DNA of 64,000 nt from Arthrobacter sp. Soil763 (GTDB lineage Bacteria; Actinomycetota; Actinomycetes; Actinomycetales; Micrococcaceae), in NCBI RefSeq assembly GCF_001428365.1, contig NZ_LMSH01000001.1, positions 315,685 through 379,684 on the forward strand, written 5' to 3'. Shown piece by piece: positions 8,454 to 17,477 of this stretch. A program made the position numbers and the translations under genes. A model generated the notes under the pieces. The model saw only the letters and a program-made list of their open reading frames with translations. It had not been told where the DNA came from and did no database searches. Position 1 is the first letter of the stretch, and each line of letters starts with the position of its first letter.

Positions 8454-9038
8454 TCAGAACACTCGGATCCCGCTGGGCATGACCACTCCGTCAACGGGCC
8501 GGTCGTGGCTCTCGCGCGGCACGGCTTCAAGGAATTCGTCGTCGTAAGTGACCGCGAATACCGCTGGAGGTTCCTCCAAAGACGCAAGAGCGCGGTCGAA
8601 GTACCCGCGGCCCCATCCCATCCGCATTCCCGAACCGTCGACCGCAGCTGCTGGAATAAGCAACAGATCGACGGTCTCGAACACTCCGGCCGGCACCACC
8701 TCGCCGATCATCTCGGAGATGCCGAACAAGCCCACCTGCTCGCGGCCGCCGGATGCAGGTACCCAGTCCAGCAAGCCGTCCTGCCTGCTCACCGGAACGA
8801 GAACCTCCACGTCATTCGCGGCGGCCCAGGCCAGGAACGGCCGGGTGTTCGGTTCGTCTCCGCCGGAGAGGTAGCAGGCCACCAAGGCAGGGGCCCTGTG
8901 ACGGACCAGAGCTATCAGATGCTCTGTCAGACCGGCCGTTGCCGCCTCCTGCTCTCCCACCGGGCGGCTGCGGCGACGGAGACGAATCTCGGCGCGCAAC
9001 TGGGCCTTTGCATCCCTGACGGAGACATTCGATGTCAT
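8454..9038 (-). CDS. 5-formyltetrahydrofolate cyclo-ligase
   Basis: 194 residues from the ATG at 9038; an upstream in-frame start would add 29 residues with no family resemblance. The enzyme converts 5-formyl-THF and ATP to 5,10-methenyl-THF in the cytosol. Diagnostic motifs are an N-terminal KAQLRAEIRLRRRSRP, then ACYLSGGDEPNTRPFL, VLVPVSRQDGLLDWV, and the C-terminal ATP/folate loop GSGMRMGWGRGYFDRALA. Its 3' end faces the cyclodeaminase/cyclohydrolase gene 48 bp away. Upstream, at 9148, begins the repeat array that separates it from narK. Confidence 0.9.
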   Translation of the reverse strand: MTSNVSVRDAKAQLRAEIRLRRRSRPVGEQEAATAGLTEHLIALVRHRAPALVACYLSGGDEPNTRPFLAWAAANDVEVLVPVSRQDGLLDWVPASGGREQVGLFGISEMIGEVVPAGVFETVDLLLIPAAAVDGSGMRMGWGRGYFDRALASLEEPPAVFAVTYDDEFLEAVPRESHDRPVDGVVMPSGIRVF

Positions 9039-9147
9039 GCCAGGTCCCGGGCCCTCGTCGAGACCCGCGCGTAGCTGATCAGTTTTCCCATGCAGGCCCC
9101 CCGCGTGTCTTGCAACCCGTCTCATGCCACCAAGCTAGCAGGGGGCT

Positions 9148-9260
9148 GTGTCCGTTCGCGCTTAGGGGTGGGCGCCAAGTGTCCGTTCGCGCTTCCAAGG
9201 CCGGGCCTTAAGTGTCCGTTCGCGCTCAGGGGTGGGCGCCAAGTGTCCGTTCGCGCTTAG
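9148..9260. repeat. Four-copy tandem array of ~31-bp repeat, downstream of narK
   Basis: Copies of GTGTCCGTTCGCGCTT (plus-strand reading) begin at 9148, 9179, 9212 and 9243, a 31-33 bp period. The spacers are themselves similar: AGGGGTGGGCGCCAA appears twice, and one variant contains CCAAGGCCGGGCCTT. On the minus strand, which is the narK transcript strand, each unit reads AGCGCGAACGGACACTT. The first unit begins 2 bp after the narK stop codon. The same unit occurs at 7674 and 17478-17627. Confidence 0.9.
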
Positions 9261-9261
9261 G

Positions 9262-10500
9262 TCAGGCGGGGGCGACCGTCGCCTTGGGCCGGGCGCGCAT
9301 GGCGAAGACCGTGAACGCCAGCGCCACCAGCGCGGTGACCACCAGCAGCAGGAGCCCGATCGAATAGCTGCGGGACGCGGCGTCGTAGGTGGCGCCCATG
9401 ATCAGCGGCGGGAAGTAACCGCCCAGACCGCCGGCGGCGCTGACCACCCCGGACACGCTGCCCACCTTCCCTGCCGGGGCAAGCACCCCGACCCACGCGA
9501 ACACGCCGCCGGTGCCCAGGCCAAGCGCGGCAGCCATCGCGACAAACGTCAGGCCGGCGGGCACATCGCCGTCGGGCTGCAGGTTCACCACCCAGGCGAG
9601 CACCGCGACGCCGGCGAGCGAGACCACCACGACGGGTTTGGGGCCGAAGCGGTCCGCGAGCACGCCCCCGACCGGCCGGGCCAGCACGGCGGCCAAGGCG
9701 AAGCCGGCAGTGCGCGCACCGGCGGCGCTCGGGTCGAAGCTGTAGATGTCCCGCAGGTACGTCGGCAGGTAGGTCGCGAAGGACACGAAGCCGCCAAAGA
9801 CGACGGCGTAGAGGAAGCACATCTTCCACGTCACCGGGGTCTTGGCGGCGTCGATCAGCTTGGGCAGCACCGGCGCGCTCTGGCGGTGCCAGGCCGGGGA
9901 TTCCTTCATCAGGAACCAGACCAGCGCGGCCATGACCACCAGGACCGCGGCGATCAGCAGGTGCGTCGGAAAGTAGCCGATCCAGGCCACCAGCCGCGGG
10001 TTCAGGAACGCGGCGAGGGCGGTGCCGCCCATTCCGGCGCCGAACACCCCCGTGGCGAAGCCGCGCCGCGACGGGTCGTACCAGGCGCTGACGAAGGGGA
10101 TACCGACGGCGAACACGGTGCCGGCCACCCCCAGCAGGAGCCCGGCGCCGAGCACCAGCGGGAAGGACCGGATGCTGCCGCCGACCGCGACCAGCAGGAT
10201 CGGCACGACGGCGGCGAGCAGCACGAAAGTGAAGAGGGCCCGGCCGCCGTACTTGTCCGTCAGGGCGCCGACGACGATCCGGCCCAGCGAGCCGACGAAG
10301 ACCGGCATGGCGACGAGGATCCCCGTGGTGGCCGGGGTGAGCTGGAGGTTTTGCGTGTAGAACGCCCCGAGGGTGGCCACTGAATTCCAGGCCCAGAATC
10401 CAGCCACCGAGGCTGCGGTGGCGAGCACCAGGTTGAGCGTCTGGCCCGCCGGCGCGGTTGCCGCCGTCGCCGCCGTCGCGGGCGGGGTCACTTCGGCCAT
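9262..10500 (-). CDS. narK: NarK-type nitrate/nitrite MFS transporter
   Basis: 412 residues with twelve predicted membrane helices of the major facilitator superfamily. NarK/NNP features include SVATLGAFYTQNLQLTPATTGILVAMPVFVGSLGRIVVGALTDKYGGR in helices 1-3 and the glycine-rich nitrate signature in LGVAGTVFAVGIPFVSAWYDPSRRGFATGVFGAGMGGTAL. A second glycine-rich helix (GVVSAAGGLGGYFPPLIMG) lies in the C-half. It imports nitrate and/or exports nitrite for the adjacent respiratory reductase. A GAGGAGG ribosome site precedes the ATG. It is last in the operon, 48 bp after narI, and its stop is followed at once by the repeat array. Confidence 0.92.
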   Translation of the reverse strand: MAEVTPPATAATAATAPAGQTLNLVLATAASVAGFWAWNSVATLGAFYTQNLQLTPATTGILVAMPVFVGSLGRIVVGALTDKYGGRALFTFVLLAAVVPILLVAVGGSIRSFPLVLGAGLLLGVAGTVFAVGIPFVSAWYDPSRRGFATGVFGAGMGGTALAAFLNPRLVAWIGYFPTHLLIAAVLVVMAALVWFLMKESPAWHRQSAPVLPKLIDAAKTPVTWKMCFLYAVVFGGFVSFATYLPTYLRDIYSFDPSAAGARTAGFALAAVLARPVGGVLADRFGPKPVVVVSLAGVAVLAWVVNLQPDGDVPAGLTFVAMAAALGLGTGGVFAWVGVLAPAGKVGSVSGVVSAAGGLGGYFPPLIMGATYDAASRSYSIGLLLLVVTALVALAFTVFAMRARPKATVAPA

Positions 10501-10548
10501 GGCGGCCTCCTCTCGGTGCGGCGGCGCGGTCCCGGCGCCGCGGGCGGG

Positions 10549-11358
10549 TCAGCGGTTGCGGGTGTCACGGTCGCGGGTGCCGACGGCGGACCAGCCGGGC
10601 CGCGCCGCGGTGGAGGGCGTGCGGGTGGCCGCCCCCGTCTGGACCCCGCGCCGTTTGCCGTTCCGGTCCCGGTCGCGGGAGCGGTACACGATGTACGGCC
10701 GGAAGAGGTAGTGGAACGGCGCCGTGAAGGCGTGGACCAGCCGGGTGAACGGCCAGATCACGAACAGCGCCATGCCCACCAGGGTGTGCAGGTGGAAGGA
10801 GAACGGGGCTTCCGCCATCGCCGCGATGTCGGGCTGGAGGATGAACAGCGAGCGGAACCATGGGGACACGGTCTCGCGGTAGTTGTGTCCGTGCTCGCCC
10901 TCGAACACGCTCACCAGGGTGGTCCACAGCCCAAAGACGATCGCCGCGGTGAGGACGACGTACATGGTTTTGTCGTTCCTGGTGGTGGCCATGAAGACCG
11001 GCCCGGTGGTGCGACGCCGGTAGATCAGCAGGGCGATCCCGCCGAGCGTCCCGACCCCGGCAATGCCGCCGACCAGCAAGGCATTGAAGTGGTAGAACTC
11101 CTGGCTCATCCCCACGGCCTCGGTCCACGCCATCGGAATGACCAGGCCGAAGAAGTGCCCGGCGATCACGGCGAGCAGGCCGAAGTGGAACAGCGGCGAG
11201 GCGATCCGCAGCAGCCGGGATTCGTAGAGCTGGGAGGACCGGGTGGTCCAGCCGAACTGGTCGTACTTGTAGCGCCAGACGAGGCCGCCGACCAGGACCA
11301 CCACCATGACGTAGGGCAGGACCCCCCAGAGCACGATATCGAGCACCGACAACTCCAT
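10549..11358 (-). CDS. narI: Respiratory nitrate reductase gamma subunit (cytochrome b)
   Basis: 269 residues with five membrane helices. NarI carries quinol oxidation and two b-type haems. The expected histidine pairs are visible in PLFHFGLLAVIAGHFFGL (helix 2) and FSFHLHTLVGMALFVIWPFTRLVHAFT (helix 5). The core family ends near residue 225 (FHYLFRPYIVYRSR); a basic 40-residue tail (DRDRNGKRRGVQTG...) is extra and probably cytoplasmic. It starts 2 bp after the narJ stop with an AAGGGGG ribosome site. Together with NarGH it forms the membrane-bound menaquinol:nitrate oxidoreductase facing the cytoplasm. Confidence 0.94.
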   Translation of the reverse strand: MELSVLDIVLWGVLPYVMVVVLVGGLVWRYKYDQFGWTTRSSQLYESRLLRIASPLFHFGLLAVIAGHFFGLVIPMAWTEAVGMSQEFYHFNALLVGGIAGVGTLGGIALLIYRRRTTGPVFMATTRNDKTMYVVLTAAIVFGLWTTLVSVFEGEHGHNYRETVSPWFRSLFILQPDIAAMAEAPFSFHLHTLVGMALFVIWPFTRLVHAFTAPFHYLFRPYIVYRSRDRDRNGKRRGVQTGAATRTPSTAARPGWSAVGTRDRDTRNR

Positions 11359-11360
11359 GG

Positions 11361-11981
11361 TCAGACCCCCTTCACGGGCAGCAGGCGCGGGTCGTACGGG
11401 TCCAGCCCGACGGCCTCCGTGGGCGGCCCGTACCCTGCCATCCGCATGACGGCCTGCTCATCCGCGGGGGACTTCCCCGGCAGCGTCGCGCAGACGGCCT
11501 GCAGGATCCGGGCGTGCGGCAGCCCGTCCCGGAGCAGCCCGAAGCGCAGCATCTCCAGGCTGGCCCGGTATCGGCCCAGCAGGCCGCGGCCGGCCGCAAG
11601 GTCCACCCGGGCGGCGTATTCCAGCACCATCGGCAAATAGTCCGGCAGCTCCCCCTGGGTGTCGACCAGCACGTCGCTTTGCCGGTAGGCCGCCTTGAAG
11701 CTGCCGAGCACCTCGCCCCGGCGGCGGGTGTCCCCGTCCGTCCAGTAGGACAGGTGCAGGGCGTGGCGTTTGCCCAGGTCGAACTCCCGGACGTAGCCGG
11801 CCTGGCTTTCCATCAGCGGCGTGGTCTCCAGGGCGTCCAGTACGTCGTCGAAGTCCGCCCCCGCACCGGGGAACTCGGCGAGCGCGGCCCGCATCAGGGG
11901 CACCTTGGCCAGCAGGTCCTCGTCCGGGTAGGACAGGCACCACGCCGCCGCGAGGTAGAGCACCCGGTCGCGGCGGCTCAT
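11361..11981 (-). CDS. narJ: Nitrate reductase molybdenum cofactor assembly chaperone
   Basis: 206 residues of the NarJ/TorD chaperone family: an N-terminal RVLYLAAAWCLSYPDEDLL helix pair, a central YVREFDLGKRHALHLSYWTDGDTRRRGEVLGSFKAAYR block with the family's DxxxxxxLYLxxYxxGDxR-like pattern, and a C-terminal helix bundle. It binds apo-NarG and is needed for Mo-bisMGD and FeS insertion; it is not part of the final enzyme. The ATG overlaps the narH stop by 4 bp and narI follows after 2 bp, so the subunits are translated as a tightly coupled series. Confidence 0.93.
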   Translation of the reverse strand: MSRRDRVLYLAAAWCLSYPDEDLLAKVPLMRAALAEFPGAGADFDDVLDALETTPLMESQAGYVREFDLGKRHALHLSYWTDGDTRRRGEVLGSFKAAYRQSDVLVDTQGELPDYLPMVLEYAARVDLAAGRGLLGRYRASLEMLRFGLLRDGLPHARILQAVCATLPGKSPADEQAVMRMAGYGPPTEAVGLDPYDPRLLPVKGV

Positions 11982-13672
11982 GGCTGGTCCTCCGCCGCTG
12001 CCAGGGTGCCCGGTTCCGGCCCCTTGTCCGGGAAGAGCCCGGGCGGGGCGCCGCGGCCGTCCCAGTTCAGCAGGTTCACCCGGCCGCGCAGCCCGGACCC
12101 CTCTTCGAGGCCGCCGGAGGTCTGCCGGTCCCGGAGGGCGTTGAAGGTTTCCACCGCCACCGGCACCGGCCTGCCGCTAGCCTCGCCGAACGGTGAGGTG
12201 TCCTGCATGCCGGGACCGCCGTCGAAGTCCAGGGAGCAGCCCATTTCCTCCAGGTCGTGGGCCTGTTCCACGTGGGCCTTGGGGATGACGTAGCGCTCCT
12301 CGTATTTCGCGATCGCCATCAGCCGGTACATCTCGTACATCGTCTGGCTGTCCATCCCCACGGACTCGGGGATGGAGTCGTCGGGGTCGTTGCCCAGGCT
12401 GATGCCGCGCATGAAGGAGCGCATGGCCGCGAGTTTCCGCAGCACCGCGGTGACCCGGTCCGTGTCCCCGGCGGTGAAGAGTTCGGCGAGGTATTCCACC
12501 GGGATGCGCAGCGCGTCGATGGCGCCGAAGAGGTTGCCGGCGTCCTCGCCGTCGTGCCCCTGGTCGCGTAGCAGGTCCACCACCGGGGAGAGCGGCGGGA
12601 CGTACCAGACCATCGGCATGGTCCGGTATTCAGGGTGCAGCGGCAGCGCCACCTTGTAGACCTTGGCCAGGGCGTAGACCGGCGAGCGCCTGGCCGCGTC
12701 GATCCAGTCCTCCGGGATGCCCTGGGCCCGCGCCTCGGCCTGCACGGCGGGGTCGTTCGGGTCCAGCAGCACATCCATCTGGGCGTCGTAGAGCTCCTGC
12801 GGGTCGGTGACGGCGGCCGCGGCGGTGACCGCGTCGGCGTCGTACAGGAACAACCCCAGGTACCGCAGCCGGCCCACGCAGGTCTCCGAGCAGACGGTCG
12901 GCAGCCCCACCTCCACGCGGGGGTAGCAGAAGGTGCACTTCTCGGCTTTGCCGGTCTTGTGGTTGAAGTAGATCTTCTTGTACGGGCAGCCGGTGACGCA
13001 CTGCCGCCAGCCGCGGCACCGGTCCTGGTCCACCAGCACGATCCCGTCCTCGACCCGCTTGTAGATCGCCCCGGACGGGCAGGAGGCCATGCAGGAGGGG
13101 TTCAGGCAGTGCTCGCAGATCCGCGGCAGGTAGAACATGAAGGTCTGCTCGTAGGCGAACTTGATCTTGTCCTCGGACTCGCGCCGGACCTTTTCCACGA
13201 TCGGGTCCAGGTGCCCGTGCTCGGCGGAGCCTCCGAGGTCGTCGTCCCAGTTCGCGGACCAGGTGATCTTGGTGTCCTCGCCGGTGATCAGGGACTTCGG
13301 CCGGGCCACCGGGAAGTCGTCGCCCAGCGGCGCGTCCACCAGGGTCTTGTAGTCGTAGGTCCATGGCTCGTAGTAGTCCTTGAGCTCGGGCTGGACCGGG
13401 CTGGCGAAGATGCCCAGCAGCTTCTTGACCCGGCCGCCGGCCTTGAGGACCAGTTTGCCGCGCTTGTTCAGCACCCAGCCGCCGTGCCAGCGTTCCTGGT
13501 CCTCGTAGCGGCGGGGGTAGCCCTGCCCGGGTCGGGTTTCGACGTTGTTGAACCAGACGTATTCGGTGCCCGCCCGGTTGGTCCAGGCCTGCTTGCAGGT
13601 CACCGAACAGGTGTGGCAGCCGATGCACTTGTCCAGGTTCATCACCATGCCCATTTGTGCCATCACGCGCAT
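11978..13672 (-). CDS. narH: Respiratory nitrate reductase beta subunit (iron-sulfur)
   Basis: 564 residues from ATG 13672, which shares one base with the narG stop (TGATG); the frame is open upstream but not coding. Four FeS clusters are predicted from CIGCHTCSVTC near the N-terminus, CEHCLNPSCMASCP, CRGWRQCVTGCP (Trp in place of the second Cys, as in the 3Fe-4S cluster of NarH) and CTFCYPRVEVGLPTVCSETC. The protein carries electrons from NarI haems to the NarG molybdenum site. The DWxxxAxxSPVYALAKVYKVALPLHPEYRTMPMVWYVPPLSPV block is classic NarH. A Pro-rich 60-residue tail ends the protein. Confidence 0.95.
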   Translation of the reverse strand: MRVMAQMGMVMNLDKCIGCHTCSVTCKQAWTNRAGTEYVWFNNVETRPGQGYPRRYEDQERWHGGWVLNKRGKLVLKAGGRVKKLLGIFASPVQPELKDYYEPWTYDYKTLVDAPLGDDFPVARPKSLITGEDTKITWSANWDDDLGGSAEHGHLDPIVEKVRRESEDKIKFAYEQTFMFYLPRICEHCLNPSCMASCPSGAIYKRVEDGIVLVDQDRCRGWRQCVTGCPYKKIYFNHKTGKAEKCTFCYPRVEVGLPTVCSETCVGRLRYLGLFLYDADAVTAAAAVTDPQELYDAQMDVLLDPNDPAVQAEARAQGIPEDWIDAARRSPVYALAKVYKVALPLHPEYRTMPMVWYVPPLSPVVDLLRDQGHDGEDAGNLFGAIDALRIPVEYLAELFTAGDTDRVTAVLRKLAAMRSFMRGISLGNDPDDSIPESVGMDSQTMYEMYRLMAIAKYEERYVIPKAHVEQAHDLEEMGCSLDFDGGPGMQDTSPFGEASGRPVPVAVETFNALRDRQTSGGLEEGSGLRGRVNLLNWDGRGAPPGLFPDKGPEPGTLAAAEDQP

Positions 13673-16600
13673 CAGTACTGCACCTCCTGGGAACGACGGC
13701 GGACGGTGGCCACCATGTCGCGTTGGTTTCCGGTGGGGCCGAGGTAGTTGAACGCGTAGGCCAGCTGCGCGTACCCGCCGATCAGGTGCGAGGGCTTGAC
13801 CAGCAGCCGGGTGACGGAGTTGTGGATGCCGCCGCGCCGGCCGGTGGCCTCGGACTTGGGGACGTCGATGGTGCGTTCCTGGGCGTGGTGGACGTAGACG
13901 ACGCCGGCCGGCATCCGGTGGCTGACGATCGCCCGGGCCACCAGGACGCCGTTGATGTTCGTACACTCCACCCAGTCGTTGTCCCGGACCTTGATGGACT
14001 CCGCGTCGGCGGGACTCATCCAGACCGTCGGGCCGCCGCGGGAGAGCGAGAGCATCAGCAGGTTGTCCTGGTATTCGGAGTGGATGGACCACTTGGAGTG
14101 CGGGGTCAGGTAGCGGACCACTACCTCCAGGGCGCCGTCCCGGCCGAGTTTGGGTTCGCCGTAGAGCCGGTGCATGTCCAGCGGCGGCCGGTAGATGGGC
14201 AGTGCCTCGCCGATGTCCCGGATCCAGTCGTGGTCGAGGAAGAAGTGCATCCGGCCGGTGAGGGTGTGGAAGGGTTTGAGCCGCTCGATGTTGATCGTGA
14301 ACGGCGCATACCGCCGGCCGCCGGTCTCCGAGCCGGACCACTCCGGCGAGGTGATCACCGGGACCGGACCGGCCTGGGTCTGGGCGAAGGTGATGAACTT
14401 TTCCTCCGACCCCTCGGACAGGTCCGCCAGCTTGCGGCCGGTGCGGACCTCCAGGTCTTTGAAGCCCTGGACGGAGAGCGCGCCGTTCGTGGTGCCGGAG
14501 AAGGCGAGGATCGCCTCGGCCAGCTTTGCGTCGGTGTCGATCGCGGGGCGCCCGTCGGCGGCGCCGCCGAGCATGACGCCGTTGGTCTGGCTGAGCCGCT
14601 TGAGTGGGCCGGCCAGGTTGTAAGTGACGTTCTTGACCGTGAACCCGACTTTGTCCGCCAGCGGCCCGAGGGCGGCGAGCTTGTCGGCGATCGCCGTGTA
14701 GTCACGCTCCACCACCGAAAAGACCGGCATGTTCTGCCCCGGTACGGCGGGAATGCCGGACTCCCGCCAGTCACGGACCACCCCGCCGGGCTGCGCCAGC
14801 TGGCCGGGGGTGTCGTGCTGCAGCGGGACGCTGACCAGGTCCCGGCGGACGCCCAGGTGGGTCTTCGCGAGCCGGGAGAACTCCCGGGCCAGCAGGTGGA
14901 AGGTGTCGAAGTCCGTCTTGGTCTCCCACGGCGGGTCGATCGCCGGGGTGAACGCGTGCACGAACGGGTGCATGTCGGTGGAGGACAGGTCGTGCTTCTC
15001 GTACCAGGTGGCGGCGGGGAAGACGACGTCGGAGAGCAACGTGGTGGAGGTCATCCGGAAGTCCGCGGAGACCAGCAGGTCCAGCTTTCCCTCCGGCGCC
15101 TGCTCATGCCACTTCACGTCCCGGGGTTTGAGGCCCTCGGCGTGGTCTTTGCCCAGGACGTTGTTGTGGGTGCCCAGCAGGTTGCGGAGGAAGTACTCGT
15201 TGCCCTTGGCCGAGGAACCGAACAGGTTGGAACGCCACAGCACGAGGGTCCGCGGCCAGTTCTCCGGGGCGTCGACGTCCTCGATGGCCGGGTTGAGCGT
15301 GCGGTTCTTCAGCGCGTCGGCGATGTAGCCGGGGGTGTCCTTCGCGGTGCCGGCGGCGACGGCGGCCTCCGCCTCGTCCGCGAGGTCCAGCGGGTTCCGG
15401 TCGAACTGCGGGTAGAACGGCATCCAGCCCAGCCGGGCGGACTGGGCCATCGCGTCCGCGGTGTGCATGCCGTCGAGGGAACCGGTGGACAGCGGCGATT
15501 TCAGCGCATCCGCGGAGTAGCCGTCCTGCCGCCACTGGTCGGTGTGCATGTACCAATACCCGGTGCCGATCATGGTCCGCGGCGGCCGGCCCCAGTCCAG
15601 GGCGTTGGCCAGGGAGACCCAGCCGGTCATGGGCCGGGTCTTTTCCTGGCCGACGTAGTGCGCCCAGCCGCCGCCGTTGCGGCCCATGCAGCCGGTCAGC
15701 ATCACCAGGGCCAGCACCGCCCGGTAGGTGGCGTCGCCGTGGAACCACTGGCAGATGCCGGCGCCCATGATGATCATGGACCGGCCCTTGGACTCTTCGG
15801 CGTTGCGGGCGAATTCGCGGGCCACCCGGATGCAGGCCTGCGCCGGGACGGAGGTGATGCTCTCCTGCCAGGCGGGGGTGTACGGGGTGGCGGCGTCGTC
15901 GTAGCCGGCGGCCCAGTCCCCCGGCAGGCCCTCGCGGCCGACGCCGTACTGGGCGAGCATCAGGTCGAACACGGTGGTGACCAGCCGGCCCTCCAGCTCG
16001 ACGACGGGCACGCCGCGGCGGAGCACGCTGCCGGCGCCGTCGGCGTCCTCAAAGCACGGCAGCAGGATCTCGGCACTGTCGCCGGAGACCTCGCGCAGCG
16101 ACAGCGCCGGGTCGATCCCCTCCAGGTCCAGGTTCCACTTTCCCTCGCCGCTGCCGGAGTAGCGGAACCCGAGGGAACCGTTGGGCACGGCCGGCCGGCC
16201 GGCGGCCTTGTCGAAGACGACGGTCCGGAACGCGGCGTCGTCGGCTCCGGCTTCGGCGGGGAGGTCAGCGGCGGTGAGGAACTTCGCCGGGGTGAGGGTG
16301 CCGTCGTCGCGCCGTTCCAGGGTGACCAGGAAGGGCAGGTCGGTGTACTGCCGGACGTAGTCGGCGAAAAACGGCACCTCGCGCTCGACGAAGAACTCCT
16401 TGAGCATGACGTGGCCCATGCCCATTGCCAGGGCGGCGTCGGTGCCGGCCTGGGCGGGAAGCCATTCGTCGGCGAACTTCGTGTTGTCCGCGTAGTCCGG
16501 GCTGACCGTGACCACCTTGGTGCCGCGGTAGCGCACCTCGGCCATCCAATGGGCGTCCGGGGTGCGGGTGACCGGCACGTTGGAGCCCCACATCATCAGG

Positions 16601-17382
16601 TAGCGGGCGTCCCACCAGTCGCCGGATTCCGGGACGTCGGTCTGGTCGCCGAAGACCTGGGGGCTGGCCACCGGCAGGTCCGCGTACCAGTCGTAGAACG
16701 AGGTCATCACCCCGCCGATCAGCTGGATGAAGCGGGTGCCCACGGCGTGCGAGACCATGGACATCGCCGGGATCGGCGAGAACCCGGCGCACCGGTCGGG
16801 CCCGTAGGTCTTGATCGTGTTGACGTGCGCGGCGGCCGCGATTTCGACAGCCTCCTGCCAGGAGACCCGGACCAGGCCGCCCTTGCCGCGGGCCTGCTGG
16901 TAGCGGCGGCGCCGTTCCGGGTCCGCCGCGATCTCGGCGAAGGCCAGCACCGGGTCGCCCAGCCGGGCCTTGGCCTCGCGGTACATCTCCACCAGCACGC
17001 CGCGGGCGTACGGGAACCGGACCCGGGTGGGCGAATAGGTGTACCAGGAGAACGCCGCACCGCGCGGGCAGCCGCGGGGTTCGTACTCGGGGCTGTCGGG
17101 GCCCACCGAGGGGTAGTCCGTCTGCTGGGATTCCCAGGTGATGATGCCGTCCTTGACGTACACCTTCCAGGAGCAGGAGCCCGTGCAGTTCACCCCGTGC
17201 GTGGAGCGGACCACCTTGTCGTGGCTCCAGCGGTCCCGGTAAAAGATGTCGCCCTTGCGGCCGCCCTCCCGGAACACCGCCCTGCCGTCGTCGGTCTGGT
17301 CCCATTTCGTGAAGAATCGGCCCAGCTTCAACATTGCATCCGAGGCGGGTCCGTCCAACCCCGCGGCGCCTTCGGCAGTCAT
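13672..17382 (-). CDS. narG: Respiratory nitrate reductase alpha subunit
   Basis: 1236 residues, normal length for NarG. The N-terminal FS0 cluster motif is HGVNCTGSC followed by a later Cys in PRGCPRGAAFSWY. The molybdenum ligand aspartate is in LIGGVMTSFYDWYADLPVASPQVFGDQTDVPES. It reduces nitrate to nitrite on the cytoplasmic side with Mo-bisMGD. The usual N-terminal vestigial Tat region is short here (FTKWDQTDDGRAVFREGGRKGDIFYRDRW). It is first in narGHJI-narK. No molybdopterin synthesis genes or narX/L-type regulators occur in the window, so regulation must come from elsewhere. Confidence 0.96.
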   Translation of the reverse strand: MTAEGAAGLDGPASDAMLKLGRFFTKWDQTDDGRAVFREGGRKGDIFYRDRWSHDKVVRSTHGVNCTGSCSWKVYVKDGIITWESQQTDYPSVGPDSPEYEPRGCPRGAAFSWYTYSPTRVRFPYARGVLVEMYREAKARLGDPVLAFAEIAADPERRRRYQQARGKGGLVRVSWQEAVEIAAAAHVNTIKTYGPDRCAGFSPIPAMSMVSHAVGTRFIQLIGGVMTSFYDWYADLPVASPQVFGDQTDVPESGDWWDARYLMMWGSNVPVTRTPDAHWMAEVRYRGTKVVTVSPDYADNTKFADEWLPAQAGTDAALAMGMGHVMLKEFFVEREVPFFADYVRQYTDLPFLVTLERRDDGTLTPAKFLTAADLPAEAGADDAAFRTVVFDKAAGRPAVPNGSLGFRYSGSGEGKWNLDLEGIDPALSLREVSGDSAEILLPCFEDADGAGSVLRRGVPVVELEGRLVTTVFDLMLAQYGVGREGLPGDWAAGYDDAATPYTPAWQESITSVPAQACIRVAREFARNAEESKGRSMIIMGAGICQWFHGDATYRAVLALVMLTGCMGRNGGGWAHYVGQEKTRPMTGWVSLANALDWGRPPRTMIGTGYWYMHTDQWRQDGYSADALKSPLSTGSLDGMHTADAMAQSARLGWMPFYPQFDRNPLDLADEAEAAVAAGTAKDTPGYIADALKNRTLNPAIEDVDAPENWPRTLVLWRSNLFGSSAKGNEYFLRNLLGTHNNVLGKDHAEGLKPRDVKWHEQAPEGKLDLLVSADFRMTSTTLLSDVVFPAATWYEKHDLSSTDMHPFVHAFTPAIDPPWETKTDFDTFHLLAREFSRLAKTHLGVRRDLVSVPLQHDTPGQLAQPGGVVRDWRESGIPAVPGQNMPVFSVVERDYTAIADKLAALGPLADKVGFTVKNVTYNLAGPLKRLSQTNGVMLGGAADGRPAIDTDAKLAEAILAFSGTTNGALSVQGFKDLEVRTGRKLADLSEGSEEKFITFAQTQAGPVPVITSPEWSGSETGGRRYAPFTINIERLKPFHTLTGRMHFFLDHDWIRDIGEALPIYRPPLDMHRLYGEPKLGRDGALEVVVRYLTPHSKWSIHSEYQDNLLMLSLSRGGPTVWMSPADAESIKVRDNDWVECTNINGVLVARAIVSHRMPAGVVYVHHAQERTIDVPKSEATGRRGGIHNSVTRLLVKPSHLIGGYAQLAYAFNYLGPTGNQRDMVATVRRRSQEVQY

Positions 17383-17431
17383 GCCCCAAAGCTAGGTCCC
17401 GCCTTGGGCCCCCCAATAGGGCCCTACGGCA

Positions 17432-17455
17432 CTGGTGTCACAGCCGTCACTCCAG
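17432..17455 (-). promoter_or_regulatory. Candidate operator: imperfect palindrome upstream of narG
   Basis: A 24-bp imperfect dyad bounded by CTGG and CCAG, with 9 of 12 positions symmetric, lies 50-73 bp upstream of the narG ATG. It contains GTCAC twice, 9 bp apart. It could be a binding site for a nitrate- or oxygen-responsive regulator. It does not match a good Fnr/Crp consensus (TTGAT-N4-ATCAA or TGTGA-N6-TCACA). Confidence 0.25.
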
Positions 17456-17477
17456 TCTCACCGCGGAGCGCACCCCC

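Noticed and set aside
9148-9260. Regularly spaced direct repeats resembling a small CRISPR array
   Set aside because: Spacers are only ~14 bp and largely identical between units, repeat cores are ~17 bp, and no cas gene is nearby.
13673-14341. N-terminal extension of NarH by 223 codons
   Set aside because: The extension lies antiparallel-frame within narG, has no similarity, and the ATG at 13672 coupled to the narG stop gives normal NarH length.
9262-17382. Fnr/Crp box in front of narG
   Set aside because: The best candidate dyad at 17432-17455 does not keep the TTGAT/ATCAA or TGTGA/TCACA arms; retained only as a low-confidence generic operator.
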